Positions 37,362 through 49,861 of a stretch of 64,000 nucleotides of DNA are shown in pieces. This DNA comes from Brachyhypopomus gauderio (lineage: Eukaryota; Chordata; Actinopteri; Gymnotiformes; Hypopomidae): positions 12,281,027-12,345,026 of the forward strand of contig NC_135228.1 in assembly GCF_052324685.1 (NCBI RefSeq), in the 5' to 3' direction. Made by a program: the position numbers and the translations under genes. The first letter of the stretch is position 1. Each line of letters begins with the position of its first letter. The notes under the pieces are model-generated. The model worked only from the letters and a program-made list of their open reading frames with translations. It was not told the DNA's origin and did no database searches.

Positions 37362-40300
37362 ATGGTCATCAGCTTCACTTCAGACCTCAGTTGCCGAGCC
37401 ATGGTTATGCTTAATGTTGAGCAAATCCACAGTCTTAACATAAACCAAAGCCACTGGACATCAATCTGGTAAAGCTTGCATTCTATATAATTTGGGAATA
37501 ATGTTGCAATCATTATTATTTCTGCTTACCCCCCCCCCCCCCCCCCCCCCCCCCCAAGACAGAAATATGCAAATGTGCCTCAAACTGATTTTTTTCCTCC
37601 TTGTTTTCTGTGAGCTTTCTGACTAGTTCACTGTCCAGAGTCTTCTGTTGTTGCTTTGATTATGCATAGAATTTATTGACCCAACAAACGTGAATGGTTT
37701 TGGACAAAGTAATGCAGGCCAATTTTTAAATGACTAGTTAATTTTTTCAGTCACTTTGTAGCAATATAGTATTTTTTCATGTTTTGGGTTACATTTTTCA
37801 ATAATATTTCTCTTCTAGCCTCTGCATGATTTTTACAGACTCGCTGAATCCAGCTAGCCCACAGATGGATTGATGCCTGGTGAGTATGCAGGATTCTAAT
37901 AATATCTTTAAAAAATAAATAAATAAACCTTTCACAGTTTAAAACCTTCACAGTTGCATATGGAGCTTCACAGCTACTTGTTGGCCTGCATATTATATCT
38001 GTTTCGACACACATGAAAGCCAAATGTCTTTAAAAATATTAATGTTAATTAATTTTTCACTACTGCTGCATTTTGTTAAAGTGAGTGTTTGCACTGTTTT
38101 GGTCAACTCTTGGGGGGTATTCCAAGAAGCGGGTTTAACAAACTCTAAACTTAACCCTGAACTCGGAGTTGTCTTACCCCGATCTGACATACTCAGAGTT
38201 TTCGGTTCCAAAACGGCGGATCGGAGTTAAAGTAATCAGGGTCGCTCAACTCTGAGTAGGTTGACCCAGACAGAAGCGCGTTCACGCGTAACTATGAAAG
38301 GCATTCTTAATGGAACGCAGATAAATAGGATTTATCATGGACTTAAACGCGAAAATCAGCCGAACATCGTATTTCACACCACTGTAGCTTGAAGTATTAA
38401 TGACTGCGTATGCAGAATATTTAGATATTATTAAACGTAAATGTAATACTGCGGTAGCTGCTAGAGAAAGGCAGTCAGCATGTCAAAAAATTGCCAACAG
38501 AGTTAATGCGTGAGTGAAAATTATATTTTTATATTTAGCAGAAGGGTGCGATTATATTATTATTTTCTCTACCTTTATAATACTGTATTGAGTTTTTAAA
38601 TATTTTTTTATTGAACACTTACTAATTCCAGGTCTAATCTGAGTGGTGTGAAACACACATGGCATCAGATAAAAATGAAGTATAAGAATATTGTACAAAG
38701 TGGTATGGCTGTACATAACTATATCTTATTCTTAAAATATATTATAAAATATATTTATTTACAGGAAAAATGAAATAATGAAACATAACAGTGAATTTGA
38801 CTGTAATGTATATTAAAAGGTTACAGGGTGGATGGTGGGGTGGGTGGTGGTGCATGATTTAATGTGGAAAGCAGTGATTGCAGATGGAGTCTCTGACAAC
38901 TCCACCATCTCTGTTGTCACCCACATGCATGTAAGGTTCCTCGTCTGTGGGCATGTCAGAGATGGTAGGCTGTCGCTCTTCCTGGATGGTTGCAATGTTG
39001 TGTAATACCACATATGCCATTATTATGTGGCACGCCCTATCAGGGGTTACTTTGAGCCCCTTCAGGCACTGGAACCTGGCCTCGAGGATTCCTAGGGTCA
39101 TTTAAATTCTTGCCCTGGTTTTGCTGTGGGCCTGATTGTAGCGGGACTGTGGTCCAGGTGCAGGATCTGAATAGGGAGTCATAAGGTAGGCCTATAGGAC
39201 AGGCAGGGATACCCTCTGTCTCCATGAAGGAGGCCGTCATGTCCTATAATCACACTAGGGTTTGCAATGATTTAACTATTACACTGCATGTGAACAACTA
39301 GCAAAACTACCGCAGGCCTACTCTGTTCAGATTTGTTGTACAGTGTGGAATCATACACGGATCCTGGCCATCTGGCTTCAACATTTGTGACGAGGTGGGA
39401 AGCATCACATATGATCTTGATGGGAAGAACGGTCAGTTACAATAGCTACGTTATTTTTGTTACCATTAAAGATAAGTATTCATTAAGGATTATAAAGGTT
39501 AGTACCTGTACATTAATGCTATGGATGAATTTTCATGTTCTAATGGTGCTGGAATAGGTAGCATATGTAGGTTCCATCAATACAGCCAATCACTCTAGGA
39601 AATCCTTAAAATGTAAATGGAATGAAGTTCGTTATATATTGCCTGTCCTTTGCTTAATTTCTTTATTGTCCGTGTGAATTAAAGACAAACCAATGATGCT
39701 GTGGAATTCCTCTTTGATATCCATAACTGGCTTAAGCCCAGGAAACACCACAAAACCGGGCACTAGTCATTTTCATGCCGGACATAGTTTTCGGACAGAC
39801 CGACATACAGTAGCTTTGCTGACAGATTCCGCATCTCCTACACTATAAAGAAAACTTCCACTAGCAAAAAACGAAGACCGATATATAACAATCTGGAGAG
39901 AATTTAGGGCTGATCCGCGATGTGTAATATTTGAAATGTTATTATAATAATAAAGTTATTGATGTAAGTAATGGATTGTGCTGAAAACGATAACGTTCAT
40001 TAAAAAAATAATCCGAAAATGATAGTAGGCCTATGTCTATTCGGGGTTTTATAAGGCGTTCCCGACGAAGAACTCGGCGAATAAACTGAGTTTCAATATC
40101 CACATGATCTTCGAGGAAAGGACACGTCATGATGACGTGTTTGTAACTCTGGGTCAGGTCCAAGTTAACCTTCCAGCGAGCAGGTTAGTTTCAGAGCATA
40201 AGTTGCTATAGTAACTGACTCCGGTTCTCTCTCTAAGCTCGGTTTCTGGAACGGAAAACCTCGAGTTTCCGTGAACTCTGAGTTATCTTACCCGGGTTTT

Positions 40301-43260
40301 CTCGCTTAAACCCGCTTCTTGGAACACCCCCCTGGGGAGAACAAAACAATTGTTCATTATCACGCAGGACATTTTATGCTACCACTGTGTCAACACATGA
40401 ACAAATGTAGAGTCTTACATCTGTGCAAATTAAGCTGTAGCCTTGCATGCAGTTCCCATGCAGTTAAACTGTACTGGAAATATAATGTACAGTTAAAACT
40501 CAACTGCTTTGTCAGGCCTGTAATGCAAAAAGTCCATGATTGTGTTGAATGTTGAATAAACAAGCAGAAGGGTCTAGTGACTTGGCCAGTAAAATACATT
40601 TCTTAAAACATAGTTCCTGTAGTAGCTGTGAATCCACAAAGAGTACGATAATTCAATTTTTTAAATACATTGCATGCTTCACAAAAGATATATCAATTCA
40701 TAAGTGTCCAAATGGGCCTCGTTACAACAGACTAAAACAAAGCAGTGGCCTGAATTCATTGATAAAGTGTAAATTGGTACTTTTCCAGTTATGACAGCAG
40801 TTATTTCTTTCCTGATTGCCTTATAGAAAATGAAATAGTGTAATAGTGAAACAAATTTTAAATTTATCAGATTGATATAATTATTTTGCTTGAGTTACTC
40901 ATGTGTATAAGTGTGCTAAGCTCTGTTCTCTTAGTTTTATCATACATTTCAGCTCAAATAAAATAATCATCTGGTTATATTTAAATTATATTTTGACATT
41001 TCATTTATTTTTTAACCTTGTTTTCTCCTAATTGTCAGCCATTGTCAGTACCCATTTCTTGTGTGTGTCTTTCCTAGTGCATGACTGGTGTCAACAGTAG
41101 GGGTTAAGTTTGCGGTTCGACCCGTTTAGCGAGCCATCACATCTTTTAATGCTGCTGCTCGTGCAGTTGTGTTTGACAGCTTGATCCAGTCCAGGCTTTT
41201 GTAATCACTTGGCAATTAATTCCAGTGATTGAATCTGGTGTCAAGCCAGGGTGTAAAATATACTTGAATTGTCCCTGAATCTGGTGTCATGCCAGGGTGT
41301 AAAATATACTTGAATTGTCCCTTTACAATCAAGGGTTTGTTTTTAGATCTGATTCAAGTTCTACAGTGTTTGTCACAATTTTCAAAAGTAGACTTCATAA
41401 AATTTTTGATGTTATAAAGGACCTGAAATGTACTGCTCTTGATTGATAGCAAGCACTTTGCTTTTTGTGTCAATGTGTTAAAAATAACACCTTTTACTCT
41501 AAGAAAGTCTGAATCTAAAGAAGGAAGGTTTGAAATTCTTGCACAGTGTCTATAAAGTAGTCACGGCCTTCCTTGATTAAATGTTTTTATCCTTCCATAG
41601 AAAGCAGCTATTGGCAACTCTGCCCTTCCTCAAAGTCTGGTCTGCAGGGTGTACTGAGTTCCAGCTTCCCTCCCGGCCCTGTGCCTCTGGGTCCTTCTGC
41701 TGCCCACCTGCCGGAGGGGGACACCCTGAATCGCCCACTTGCCCCAAGTACCTCTGTGACGGACCTGTCTTTTCCCGGGCCCCCCCCTCCCCCCCCGCCA
41801 CCCCCTAAACGCCACTGTCGTTCGCTGTCTGTGCCGGAGGACCTTTCACGCTGCCGCTATACCTGGCGGCCGAGCGCCTCCAAGGTCTGGACACCAGTGA
41901 ACCGCCGATGCCACAGTGGAGGGGGCGCGGGGGGGCAGTGTCCGCTGCGTGCCCCCAGTTCCTCTCTGAATTCCTCTCTGCATTCTTCCTCCAGCCCCAC
42001 CTTTTTCAGCTTGGCCCTTTCTCCAGATTCCCCACTGCCATGGACTTTCCCGTGGGACCCGAGTGACACTCCTGGAGGCGGTGCCTGTTGCTGCTTTTTC
42101 CCTTCCCCCTCCTCGTGCTCTTCCTCTCCGTCTCCTCTCCACCCTCCTCCTCCCCCGCAGCGACGCTTCTCGCTCTCTCCTGTACTCATTCGTGAAGCCG
42201 CGGCACACTTCCTTCCACCCCCCCAGGTGCCCCTCCAGCCCACGCCCCACCCACCGGCTGTGCCCGCTTCACCGTCGTCTGCGTGCAGCACTCCATCTTC
42301 CGTGCGCCGTGCTCTTCCTCCTCAACTTCCGCGCTGTCACTCTCAGCCTTGTGACCTGCTCCTGCTCAAACCAGGTCTGAAGCGGCGCCGGGACCCCCGA
42401 CAGACCATGTGCACGGCCCGGGCTGGATTTTGCAAAAATGACACAGGTAATTTTGAGGTTCTGTGTTCTTTGTGCACTTTTCTCTTTTAACCACCATTTA
42501 TCTCAGTACCATACTGCAGTAGAAAGTTAGCTCAAATATTTTTGAAGTAGCCTGAGTAATTGGGCTTAATTCAAAATGAGATATAAAAGCATCTGATCTG
42601 AGTCAGGGGTAAAATGACAGGTTTTTGTTTGTTTCTTTGTTTGTTTTTAAATGCAACTTCATGATTGGTTCATAATATAATCAAATAAATATTCCCCTAC
42701 ACCATAATTCTAATTATGGTTTTTACAAAAAGATGCATATACCTCTGCATATAAAATTTAATTAATTTTGTGAACAACATAAGCCTGGTGGTGAGCCTCA
42801 ATAGAAAGGATATTTTAGGTGAAATCGTAAAATGTCTTTATACCTAGCTATTTATATATTTTTATGGAAAGTACAGAATGACATTTCAGTCCCATGAATA
42901 TTAAAATTGAATATTAAATGTTCCTGTTAACAAATAGCAATTTCTTTAATGCTTCTTTTGCATTCTTTGAATACTTTTATATTTCAGACCCGAAGCACAG
43001 ATCCCCTCAGCTGTTTGGAGCGTGGTAGACTTGCCTGCGGAGGGGACGTCTGCATGGGCCTTGAGCCTTTTTTTGGAGACTTCCGAGGGTCATGTTCACC
43101 TGCTGAAGGTTTAGGAAGGACAAGCATTGGACCACTGAGTGAAAGTGATGAGGAGGAGGAAGAAAGGGAGGAGGCAGACTCGGCGCGTGACGGCGGACAG
43201 CAAAGTGTTTTTGAGAGGGATTGCACTGAATTAGACATTACTCTCATTGAGGAGAATTAA
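37362..43260 (+). CDS. fam53c: FAM53 family protein, probably FAM53C
   Basis: FAM53 proteins bind SKI and help move it into the nucleus; FAM53C also binds 14-3-3 and DYRK1A. My model is 37362-37468, 41605-42446 and 43001-43260: 1209 nt, 402 aa; human FAM53C is 392 aa. Family hallmarks in the large exon are KRHCRSLSVPEDLSRC, SKVWTPVNRRC, FFSLALSPDS, PQRRFSLSP and RCHSQPCDLLLLKPG followed by the basic LKRRRDPR nuclear signal. The last exon ends FERDCTELDITLIEEN after an acidic DEEEEEREEAD run. Phase supports acceptors at 41605 and 43001 rather than nearby AGs. The first coding exon (MVISFTSDLSCRAM) is weaker: it follows a 23-codon upstream ORF in the same exon, and other small exons could be missed. 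AATAAA signals lie at 43734 and 44186. The intron 37469-41604 contains a Harbinger element. Confidence 0.85.
37529..37555. repeat. Poly-C tract
   Basis: 27 consecutive C in the first coding intron of fam53c. Confidence 0.95.
38112..40332 (-). mobile_element. Second PIF/Harbinger element, decayed, 2.2 kb
   Basis: The inverted ends are GGTATTCCAAGAAGCGGGTT (left, preceded by G's) and AACCCGCTTCTTGGAACACC (right, followed by C's). The minus strand at 38859-39101 keeps the C-terminus of a HARBI1-like nuclease (LEARFQCLKGLKVTPDRACH, IIMAYVVLHNIATI). The plus strand at 38405-38515 and 38633-38700 keeps a SANT/Myb-like ORF in two pieces (EYLDIIKRKCNTAVAARERQ; KHTWHQIKMKYKNIVQS). Both genes are broken. 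A piece of the same family lies at 62200-62303. Confidence 0.85.
41230..41321. repeat. 46-bp tandem duplication
   Basis: The unit TGAATCTGGTGTCAAGCCAG... occurs twice (41230 and 41276) with one A/T change early in the unit. It lies in a fam53c intron. Confidence 0.92.
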
Positions 43261-45024
43261 AAATAGTGTAAAAGATGCTCTTTTTCTCCACTGCATTGCC
43301 AGCATTCAACACTTCTGTTCACCTCCTGCCATCCGGTTCTGGCAGGACTCTCAGGAACACTGCTGCTCTCACATGAGGCACGCAGGTGTGTAAAAAAACT
43401 AATCTCATTGATGCATTAATGAAGACATGTTGACTACTATCAGTTATTACAGGTAATGCAGTTGGCCATGGATGAAGACCCAGTATCATATTACATTCCA
43501 GAATCAGTCACTAAGGTACTCTAAGGATGTGAATATTAGAAGGCTGGTGATACCAGCTAGGATTTGTTAGATGTTCTCTTAAAAATCACTGACAGATAGA
43601 ACTTATGGGGGGGACTGGTCTTTTGGCTTCTTGCTGTCTTTCTTTTTCATGTCTTTTTCTCTCAGTACGTTTTATTAGTGAGAATAGTCTTTCGTGAATG
43701 ATAGTTATGAATAACAGTGTTTTGTTCAGTTTGAATAAAAAGGTCAACATGAGATCTGTAATTTACTCTTTGGGCTTTTCTATTTCTGAGAAGGTCCATC
43801 TAATTCAGCATAAGCCTTAAGATGCCTTTTTTTCTTTATTGAAAGACTCTTGAAGGAAATTAATTGTGTATATGTTGTCCTTCTTACTGTTACTTTTCCT
43901 CTGTCTCTTTTTTTTTATCTTAACCTGTACAATGCATTCCTCTAAAACAATACATTGAGTGTACATTGATTAATGCACTGTATTTGAGACAGAAACAGAC
44001 TGAATGCAACCACTGTATTCTGAAGGCACATTATAATACTGAATACATTGTATTGTACAGTGAGTATTTGTTTAAAACAAACTGAGTATAAAGATGGTAG
44101 ATGGAAGGGTGCAAGGTGTTTTTTTTTGTCTTTTTTCCTGTTGTATGTGTAATAGGATTCACGGTTCAGAATCAGTTTATGCATAAATAAAGTTAAATTG
44201 AAATTATTTTAGAGAAAGAAAGGCCATCAAATGTCAATTATTTTCCAAATTGTTCAGAATGTTTATTTGATCCACAGATTAAGAAAGCATCAGTTCATGG
44301 TCAGTGTTTCAACTGAAAGAGAGGGAGTGTGCCAGTTCTGTATATTTGGCACTAATTGACAAATCTTTCTATTTGACCAATCTTTCTAAGGTTATTTCAG
44401 TGGATTTTATTTACATAAATTTCATATCTTGACCGCACTGATTAAATCTGAACCATTGATGCCAAGGTAGTTAAATATATATATTTTTAAGTTTCCTTTA
44501 TGTCTTAATTTTATGACTTACTCATGTTAATCAGCCCAGATTATAGTTTGAACAAAATTACCAATGTAATGTAAAATAAGATCTTCTCTAGCAGGAATTT
44601 ATAAGTTAAGCCTTTTAAAATGTTATTTTAAACATCTCCTGTCGTGATCATGGTGCCGTAGCTGAGATGAATATATTTTTGTGTAAAAATGTTTAGAGGA
44701 TGTGGGCAGGGCTCTTTTCTAAGAGCCGGTGCTTTATCTCTTCACTTATACTCTGGTTAATTTACACTATGTAAAGCCTGTCAGTACATGGCTTGTGGTT
44801 AATTATTAGGGTAACATCACAAGAATTCATATTTAGGATTGTTTTAAATATTAGAAATTAACAGCAATGTTCAGATGAAACCTAAAACATACAGAAATTC
44901 TTACACGAATGCTTTTCATTTTCAGGGCCATGTTGCTTCAAACATTGAGTATCTATCATGGCCTTAATATTTGAGTAAATCCACAGTTTTAAAACATCCA
45001 AAAACCTTCTGCTGGAAAGTTCAA
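43261..45024. other. fam53c 3' UTR and downstream intergenic DNA
   Basis: Two AATAAA signals (43734 and 44186) suggest a 3' UTR of about 0.5 to 0.95 kb. No other gene or known repeat is seen. Confidence 0.5.
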
Positions 45025-45049
45025 ATATGTTGAATAAACAAGCAGTTCA

Positions 45050-45272
45050 GAGTGATCTTGTCAGGGTAAGATTTGAACCTGGAGTCGGTGGCGAGGGTAA
45101 GTTGTTGAGCGGAGGGGGGGTGGGCGTAAATTGTATATCGCGATCGATCGCCAGTGGAGGGCGACATAGATATGGATCAGAGGTAACTAGATTTTTTTTT
45201 CGGCGTGTGAAATCGAAGTGTGGCGTGTGAAGACGGTCAAATGCGTGTGTCACACGCTCAATGCGTGAGACC
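45050..45272 (-). mobile_element. GGGTTGCCAAC MITE, reverse orientation, partial
   Basis: Reverse complement of the reference copy. It shows ATATCGCGATCGATCGCC, GATCAGAGGTAACTAGATT and CACACGCTCAATGCGTGAGA. Both terminal repeats are lost. Confidence 0.8.
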
Positions 45273-45716
45273 TGAGAACACTGCAAGCAGAGGTGTCTGT
45301 TGAATGCCAGTTGTTCATAATGAAGCACAATCGCCACAATTCAAGCTCCTCTCCACAATACAAGCTCCTGTCCAAATCATATAAATAATTAATAAGACAA
45401 ATAAATGTGAAGTCTGATTTTGACATAACTGAAAAAAAATATTCTGATGACATTTTGAAGTGCATTAAAATTGCATTTTTCAAGCACATTTGTGTGTCCT
45501 TTAAAAAAGGTAGGCATGGTAGCAAATTTCATGCACTGTCAATGTAGTGAAACCACGTTGTGCGCGAACTCTATCTCGAAGCACATTATTAAGCATCATC
45601 TGCAGAACAATGCGTTCAATATTTTAGTCATGCGGAAGGGAGTAGCCTATATACATTTTACGACCTCGAGTGGGCTTCGATCTGTGTGTGCAATTCATAA
45701 GTAATGTGGTTAATGT

Positions 45717-46043
45717 AGGGTGACCACACGTCCGTATTTCCCGGGACATGTCCGTATTTCACGTCTTGTCCCGGGCGTCCCGGGGTATTTTTTAAAACTG
45801 GAAATGTCCTGGTTTTTAAATTACGCTAATCGGGCCATTAATTCTACAGGCACTAGGACCCGGAGCACGGCGCTGTATGACACGGAATCCCTGAGCCTCA
45901 AAATCCCGGAGAACCAACAACTTACGTTCGCCCCCCCCCCCCCCCCCCCCCCCGCTCGACAACTTACGTTCGCCCCCCCCCCCCCCGTTCGACAACTTAC
46001 ACACAGTGTCCTGGTTTTCCCAAACAAAAATATGGTCACCCTA
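45717..46043. mobile_element. Small hAT-type element (AGGGTGACC ends), 327 bp
   Basis: The ends are AGGGTGACCACACGTCC and ATATGGTCACCCTA, flanked by the 8-bp repeat GTTAATGT at 45709-45716 and 46044-46051. It includes a tandem MITE-derived segment (CAACTTACGTTCGCC then poly-C, twice). Confidence 0.82.
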
Positions 46044-46910
46044 GTTAATGTTTGTGTTTATGTAACTCCGTGTCGAGTCCTGAATTTCGAATCCAGCTGT
46101 TTCACGCGACTCCTGTTTACATTCAAATTACTCGTGCGCCTTCTCAACCGACACTTGTGAAAAACGGTTTTTTCCAGGTACGACTAGTTCAGGCGCACAT
46201 CGAAATTGAGTGGCGAATATCGTTTTATTACATATATCATTACGATAAAATCGATTTAAAGAAGACTGGCAGGTATCTGGAAAGTGAACTAAGCGAGCTA
46301 ATATCTTCGATATGTTGCTTCAAAAGCTCGCTAACATAGTCTGCTAACCTAGCTAGGATAACGTAGGTTTTTACCTGGCCAAGCGGTAACTAGCTGTGTG
46401 AATACCAACGGTAGTGTGGTAGTTCGCTACTTCAGTGATGGAGTTTAACAGCAATGCAATCGAACCATGAGTTTAGCTAATTAGTCTAACTAACTAGAAA
46501 AACATTCAAAACCTAACACTGGCTATGTGTTTTTCAATTACGTAGAGAAGCTAGGTCATCTAAAGTTGCCAACGCAAAATTGAAGGTTAATATCGCTTTT
46601 GTCATTTGAAGAGAGAGATACACTTAAACATGGATTATATAAACATGGATGATATTCGGACAACGAAGAGTCCCATGTCTACGGAGCCCGGGAGTGGACA
46701 TGGGTTAAAAAAAAATTAACCGAGGGAACGTTTTACCATTCGAGCGCACGTTTTCTGTAATTCGTGCTCACGATTTATTAATTCGTGCGCATGATTAACA
46801 ATTCGTGCACACATTTTGTTTTAATCGTGCGCACGATTTAGTAATTCGTTCACACGATTAACAATTTGTGCTCACGTTTTCATTCATTCATTTGCATACC
46901 CTACCATACC

Positions 46911-47705
46911 TGTCAAGTTTTGTATAAAAAAATACGGGACATTTCCCATATATGACGTCATCGCCTAATTTGCATAATCAGTTATTTGCATATAGCCGCA
47001 ATCGAGGCTGTAGGAGAAACGAAAACATCTTTGGAGTGGCAAAAGTGAAGAAAAAACACCCCAAATATGTTTTGAACTACAAATGAATTAAAAAATTAAA
47101 AATTTCTAGTGGTATTTCTAGCTACAAATGGGGACATCTCCTGGGCATATTTCTGTGCCTTTTAGCCCGCGTTTGTGCTTGGCAGATTGTTCGTGCTGAC
47201 GGACATCGTTCCTTCCCCCATGAGAGACACTAAAATCACAGCTACATATCTTACAGAATGAGTAGCTGTGCCCCTTCATGCTCCTCTTTAGGAAAATAAA
47301 TTCCCTGTCGCATTCATCAAGGTACTTAGGCTACACGTACGCTTAGCTTTTTAGGCAGGACTGCCTTCTCTCGTTAAATCCTGATTTGTTGTTCCACGTT
47401 TGCTCCCACTGTTGACACTAAACCCGCGAGTTTTAATTTATATATTTTTTAAAGCATTCATGTGCCGCGCCAAACAGAATTCTGTCACTAGCCTCGCGAG
47501 AACTGCTACCTGCAGTAGTTGCTGGGTGGCAGTTCTCGCGAGGCTAGTGACAGAATTCTGTTTGGAGCGGCACATGAATGCTTTAAAAAAATAAAAATTG
47601 AAAACTGAAAATACGGGACAAATATGGGAAAATAAAAATACGGGACGTCGCCGGGACAGAGCGGTAAAATACGGGACTGTCCCGGCCAAAACGGGACACT
47701 TGACA
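46911..47705. mobile_element. hAT-like element with CATACCTGTCAAG ends
   Basis: The ends are CATACCTGTCAAGTTTTG and CACTTGACAGGTATG, flanked by TACCCTAC and AACCCTAC. Comparison with the intact opposite arm of the host element shows AACCCTAC was the single original target. It contains GGGACA/CCGGGAC-rich ends and a long hairpin (47445-47590). Confidence 0.78.
47445..47590. repeat. Near-perfect 62-bp-arm hairpin
   Basis: Left arm 47445-47506 and right arm 47529-47590 pair almost completely (core CTGTCACTAGCCTCGCGAGA and its complement) around a 22-nt loop. It could be a foldback MITE, or a hairpin RNA source if transcribed. Confidence 0.88.
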
Positions 47706-47960
47706 GGTATGAACCCTACTGGCCTAAGCGCATACATTGCAGATACAAGGAGAGAGGCAGTAACAGTTCCCTGAAACTGTATATACTTTGATTGTTTAGA
47801 TTTATACCACAATGAACAGAGATACGTTTATTAGGTCTTATTTGCTTATGCGTCATGAGGACATTGTAGCTTCCCTTGCACAGCGGAGAATCACAATCAG
47901 TAACGGCATCTGAAGCGAATTCTAAGCCTTTAATGAACATTTATGACGAATTTTAATGTT

Positions 47961-48560
47961 GCTTTGTGTTTCAGGTTTGAAAAGTACTCGCGACGCGTCA
48001 AGTATAAAGCCTGGTTTATAACATAGCTAACATAGAGGAAGTTATTGACTTTGTTGACCAGCTTCAAGGTTCTGGAAGACTTAATGGCATATTGTAGAGA
48101 TCACTGACTCTTAAGACTGGTATTGTAGAGATCACTGACTCTTAAGCCTGGTTTATACTTGACGCGTTGCGAGGGTCCGCGCGCTGTGGCTCTGCCCGTG
48201 CGCGAGGGTCTTGCGCGCTGTCGATTAGCGAGGTCGTGCACCTCTCGAATTTTGTAACTTCGCGCGCGCCGCGCCTCAGCGCAATGTAACAAAGTCATGT
48301 TTGCAGGGTTCATACACCTTTATAAGGTGGAATTCAAGCACTTGTACGTCACTTTCAAGGTCCAGTTCAATATTTCCCAGCACGATAAACTTAAATAAGT
48401 TAAACATTTATACATATACTCGAAATGATTCAAAATAATTTGCTTTTATCACATTATTTAATGGTTGTTTATTTTCAAAACGCCCAATCTGAACGTCTTC
48501 ACGTTCTCATGTCTCCTGGAATTACAAGAGGCTCGTATTTGTTAACGTAATGTGGCAGAT
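47961..48560 (+). repeat. Dispersed repeat, forward copy
   Basis: Contains GCCTGGTTTATACTTGACGC, GCACCTCTCGAATTTTGTAA and TCATACACCTTTATAAGG. The reverse complement of most of it recurs at 61740-62160. A 26-bp direct duplication (TATTGTAGAGATCACTGACT...) is at 48091-48147. Confidence 0.75.
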
Positions 48561-48606
48561 GCAGGTCAAATGCAGGTCAATTCATACATCAATCCAGTTT
48601 CTTTGA

Positions 48607-48608
<2 letters not shown>

Positions 48609-48645
<37 letters not shown>

Positions 48646-49127
48646 TTGTATGTGCCATTGTGTGTGATTGTGTGGTGTGTGTGTGATTATGATTGTGTGT
48701 GTGTGTGTGCGATTGTGTGTGCGATTGTGATTGTATGTGTGTGTAATTGTGATTCTATGTGTGATTGTGATTCTGTGTGATTCTATGTGTGATTGTGATT
48801 ACGATTGTGTGTGTGCGACTGTGTGTGTGATTGTGTGTGTGCGTGATTGTGTTTGTGTGTGATTGTGTGTGTGAGATTTTGTGTGTGTGATTGTGTGATT
48901 ATGATTGTGTGTGCGAGTGTGTGTGTGATTGTGTGTGTGATTATGATTGTGTGTGTGAGTGTGTGATTGTGATTGTGTGTGGGATTGTGTGTGATTGTAT
49001 GTGTGTGTAATTGTGATTCTATGTGTGATTGTGATTGCGATTGTGTGTGTGCGATTGTGTGTGTGTGATTGTGTGTGTGTGAGGGAGAGTGTGTTTGAGA
49101 GAGAGTGCGTTTGTGTGAGAGTGTGTT

Positions 49128-49165
<38 letters not shown>

Positions 49166-49229
49166 TGAGAGAGAGTGTTTGTGTGTGTGTGAGAAAGAGA
49201 GTGTTTGTGTGTGAGAGAGTGTTTGTGTA
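48609..49229. repeat. TG-rich minisatellite, about 620 bp
   Basis: A long (TG)n array broken by regular GATTGTG, GATTATGATTG and later GAGAGAG variants. Confidence 0.95.
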
Positions 49230-49522
49230 TAGCCTTTGAACTTTTTTTCTGGTATTTAAATGCTTTTATAATTCACGGATCCAAATTTACCCATAAGACA
49301 ATGTTAGGATACTAGTGGTGTACAGCTCACTTGAAAACATAAACAAAAACAAATGATAAATTTTTCTAATGATGGGGTCCCTTTAGGAAAAGTCATAAAA
49401 TTTCAAGTTGGAAAAAGATAGTTTAGGGTATTTTTTCTACAGCTAAACATGGTAGTGGGTCACTTTAGACCCGCAAGACAACACAAGGGTTAATGAACAT
49501 TTATGATGAATTTTAATGTTTC

Positions 49523-49861
49523 TGTCACGTTACGGTCCCCGAACCCCTCCCTTTGGGGCGTGTGTTAACGTCGTCTGCGTCTACTCGTCTGCGTCGGTGT
49601 ATCTCCGTGGGTGCGGGTGTGTCTTGCGATTATCCGTCTCACCTGTGGCTCGTCTCGTAATCACGTGGGGTTTATGTGGTCTGTCTATTTAATGTGCGCT
49701 CGCACAGTGTCTTGTGTTTGTCGTTGTTTGAGTTTACACGTTACGTGTCTGTGTTTCTTGTTCCTCGTGCGCTGTCTTGTGCAATAATTGTAAATAAACA
49801 GTGACGTTGGTCGCCAAAGCTAAGGATCCGTGTCATCCTTCGTGCTGCACCCAGCGTTACA
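49523..49861 (+). mobile_element. Solo LTR (TGTCACG family), 339 bp
   Basis: It begins TGTCACGTTACGGTCCCCGA and ends CCCAGCGTTACA. The TSD is GTTTC (49518-49522) against GTTGC (49862-49866). The uninterrupted sequence at 47957 supports GTTGC as the original. It contains TATTTAA and AATAAA-like signals. Confidence 0.9.

Noticed and set aside
41577..42291. Long minus-strand frames opposite fam53c
   Set aside because: GC-rich shadow of the real exon; the plus strand matches FAM53 motifs and has proper splice sites.
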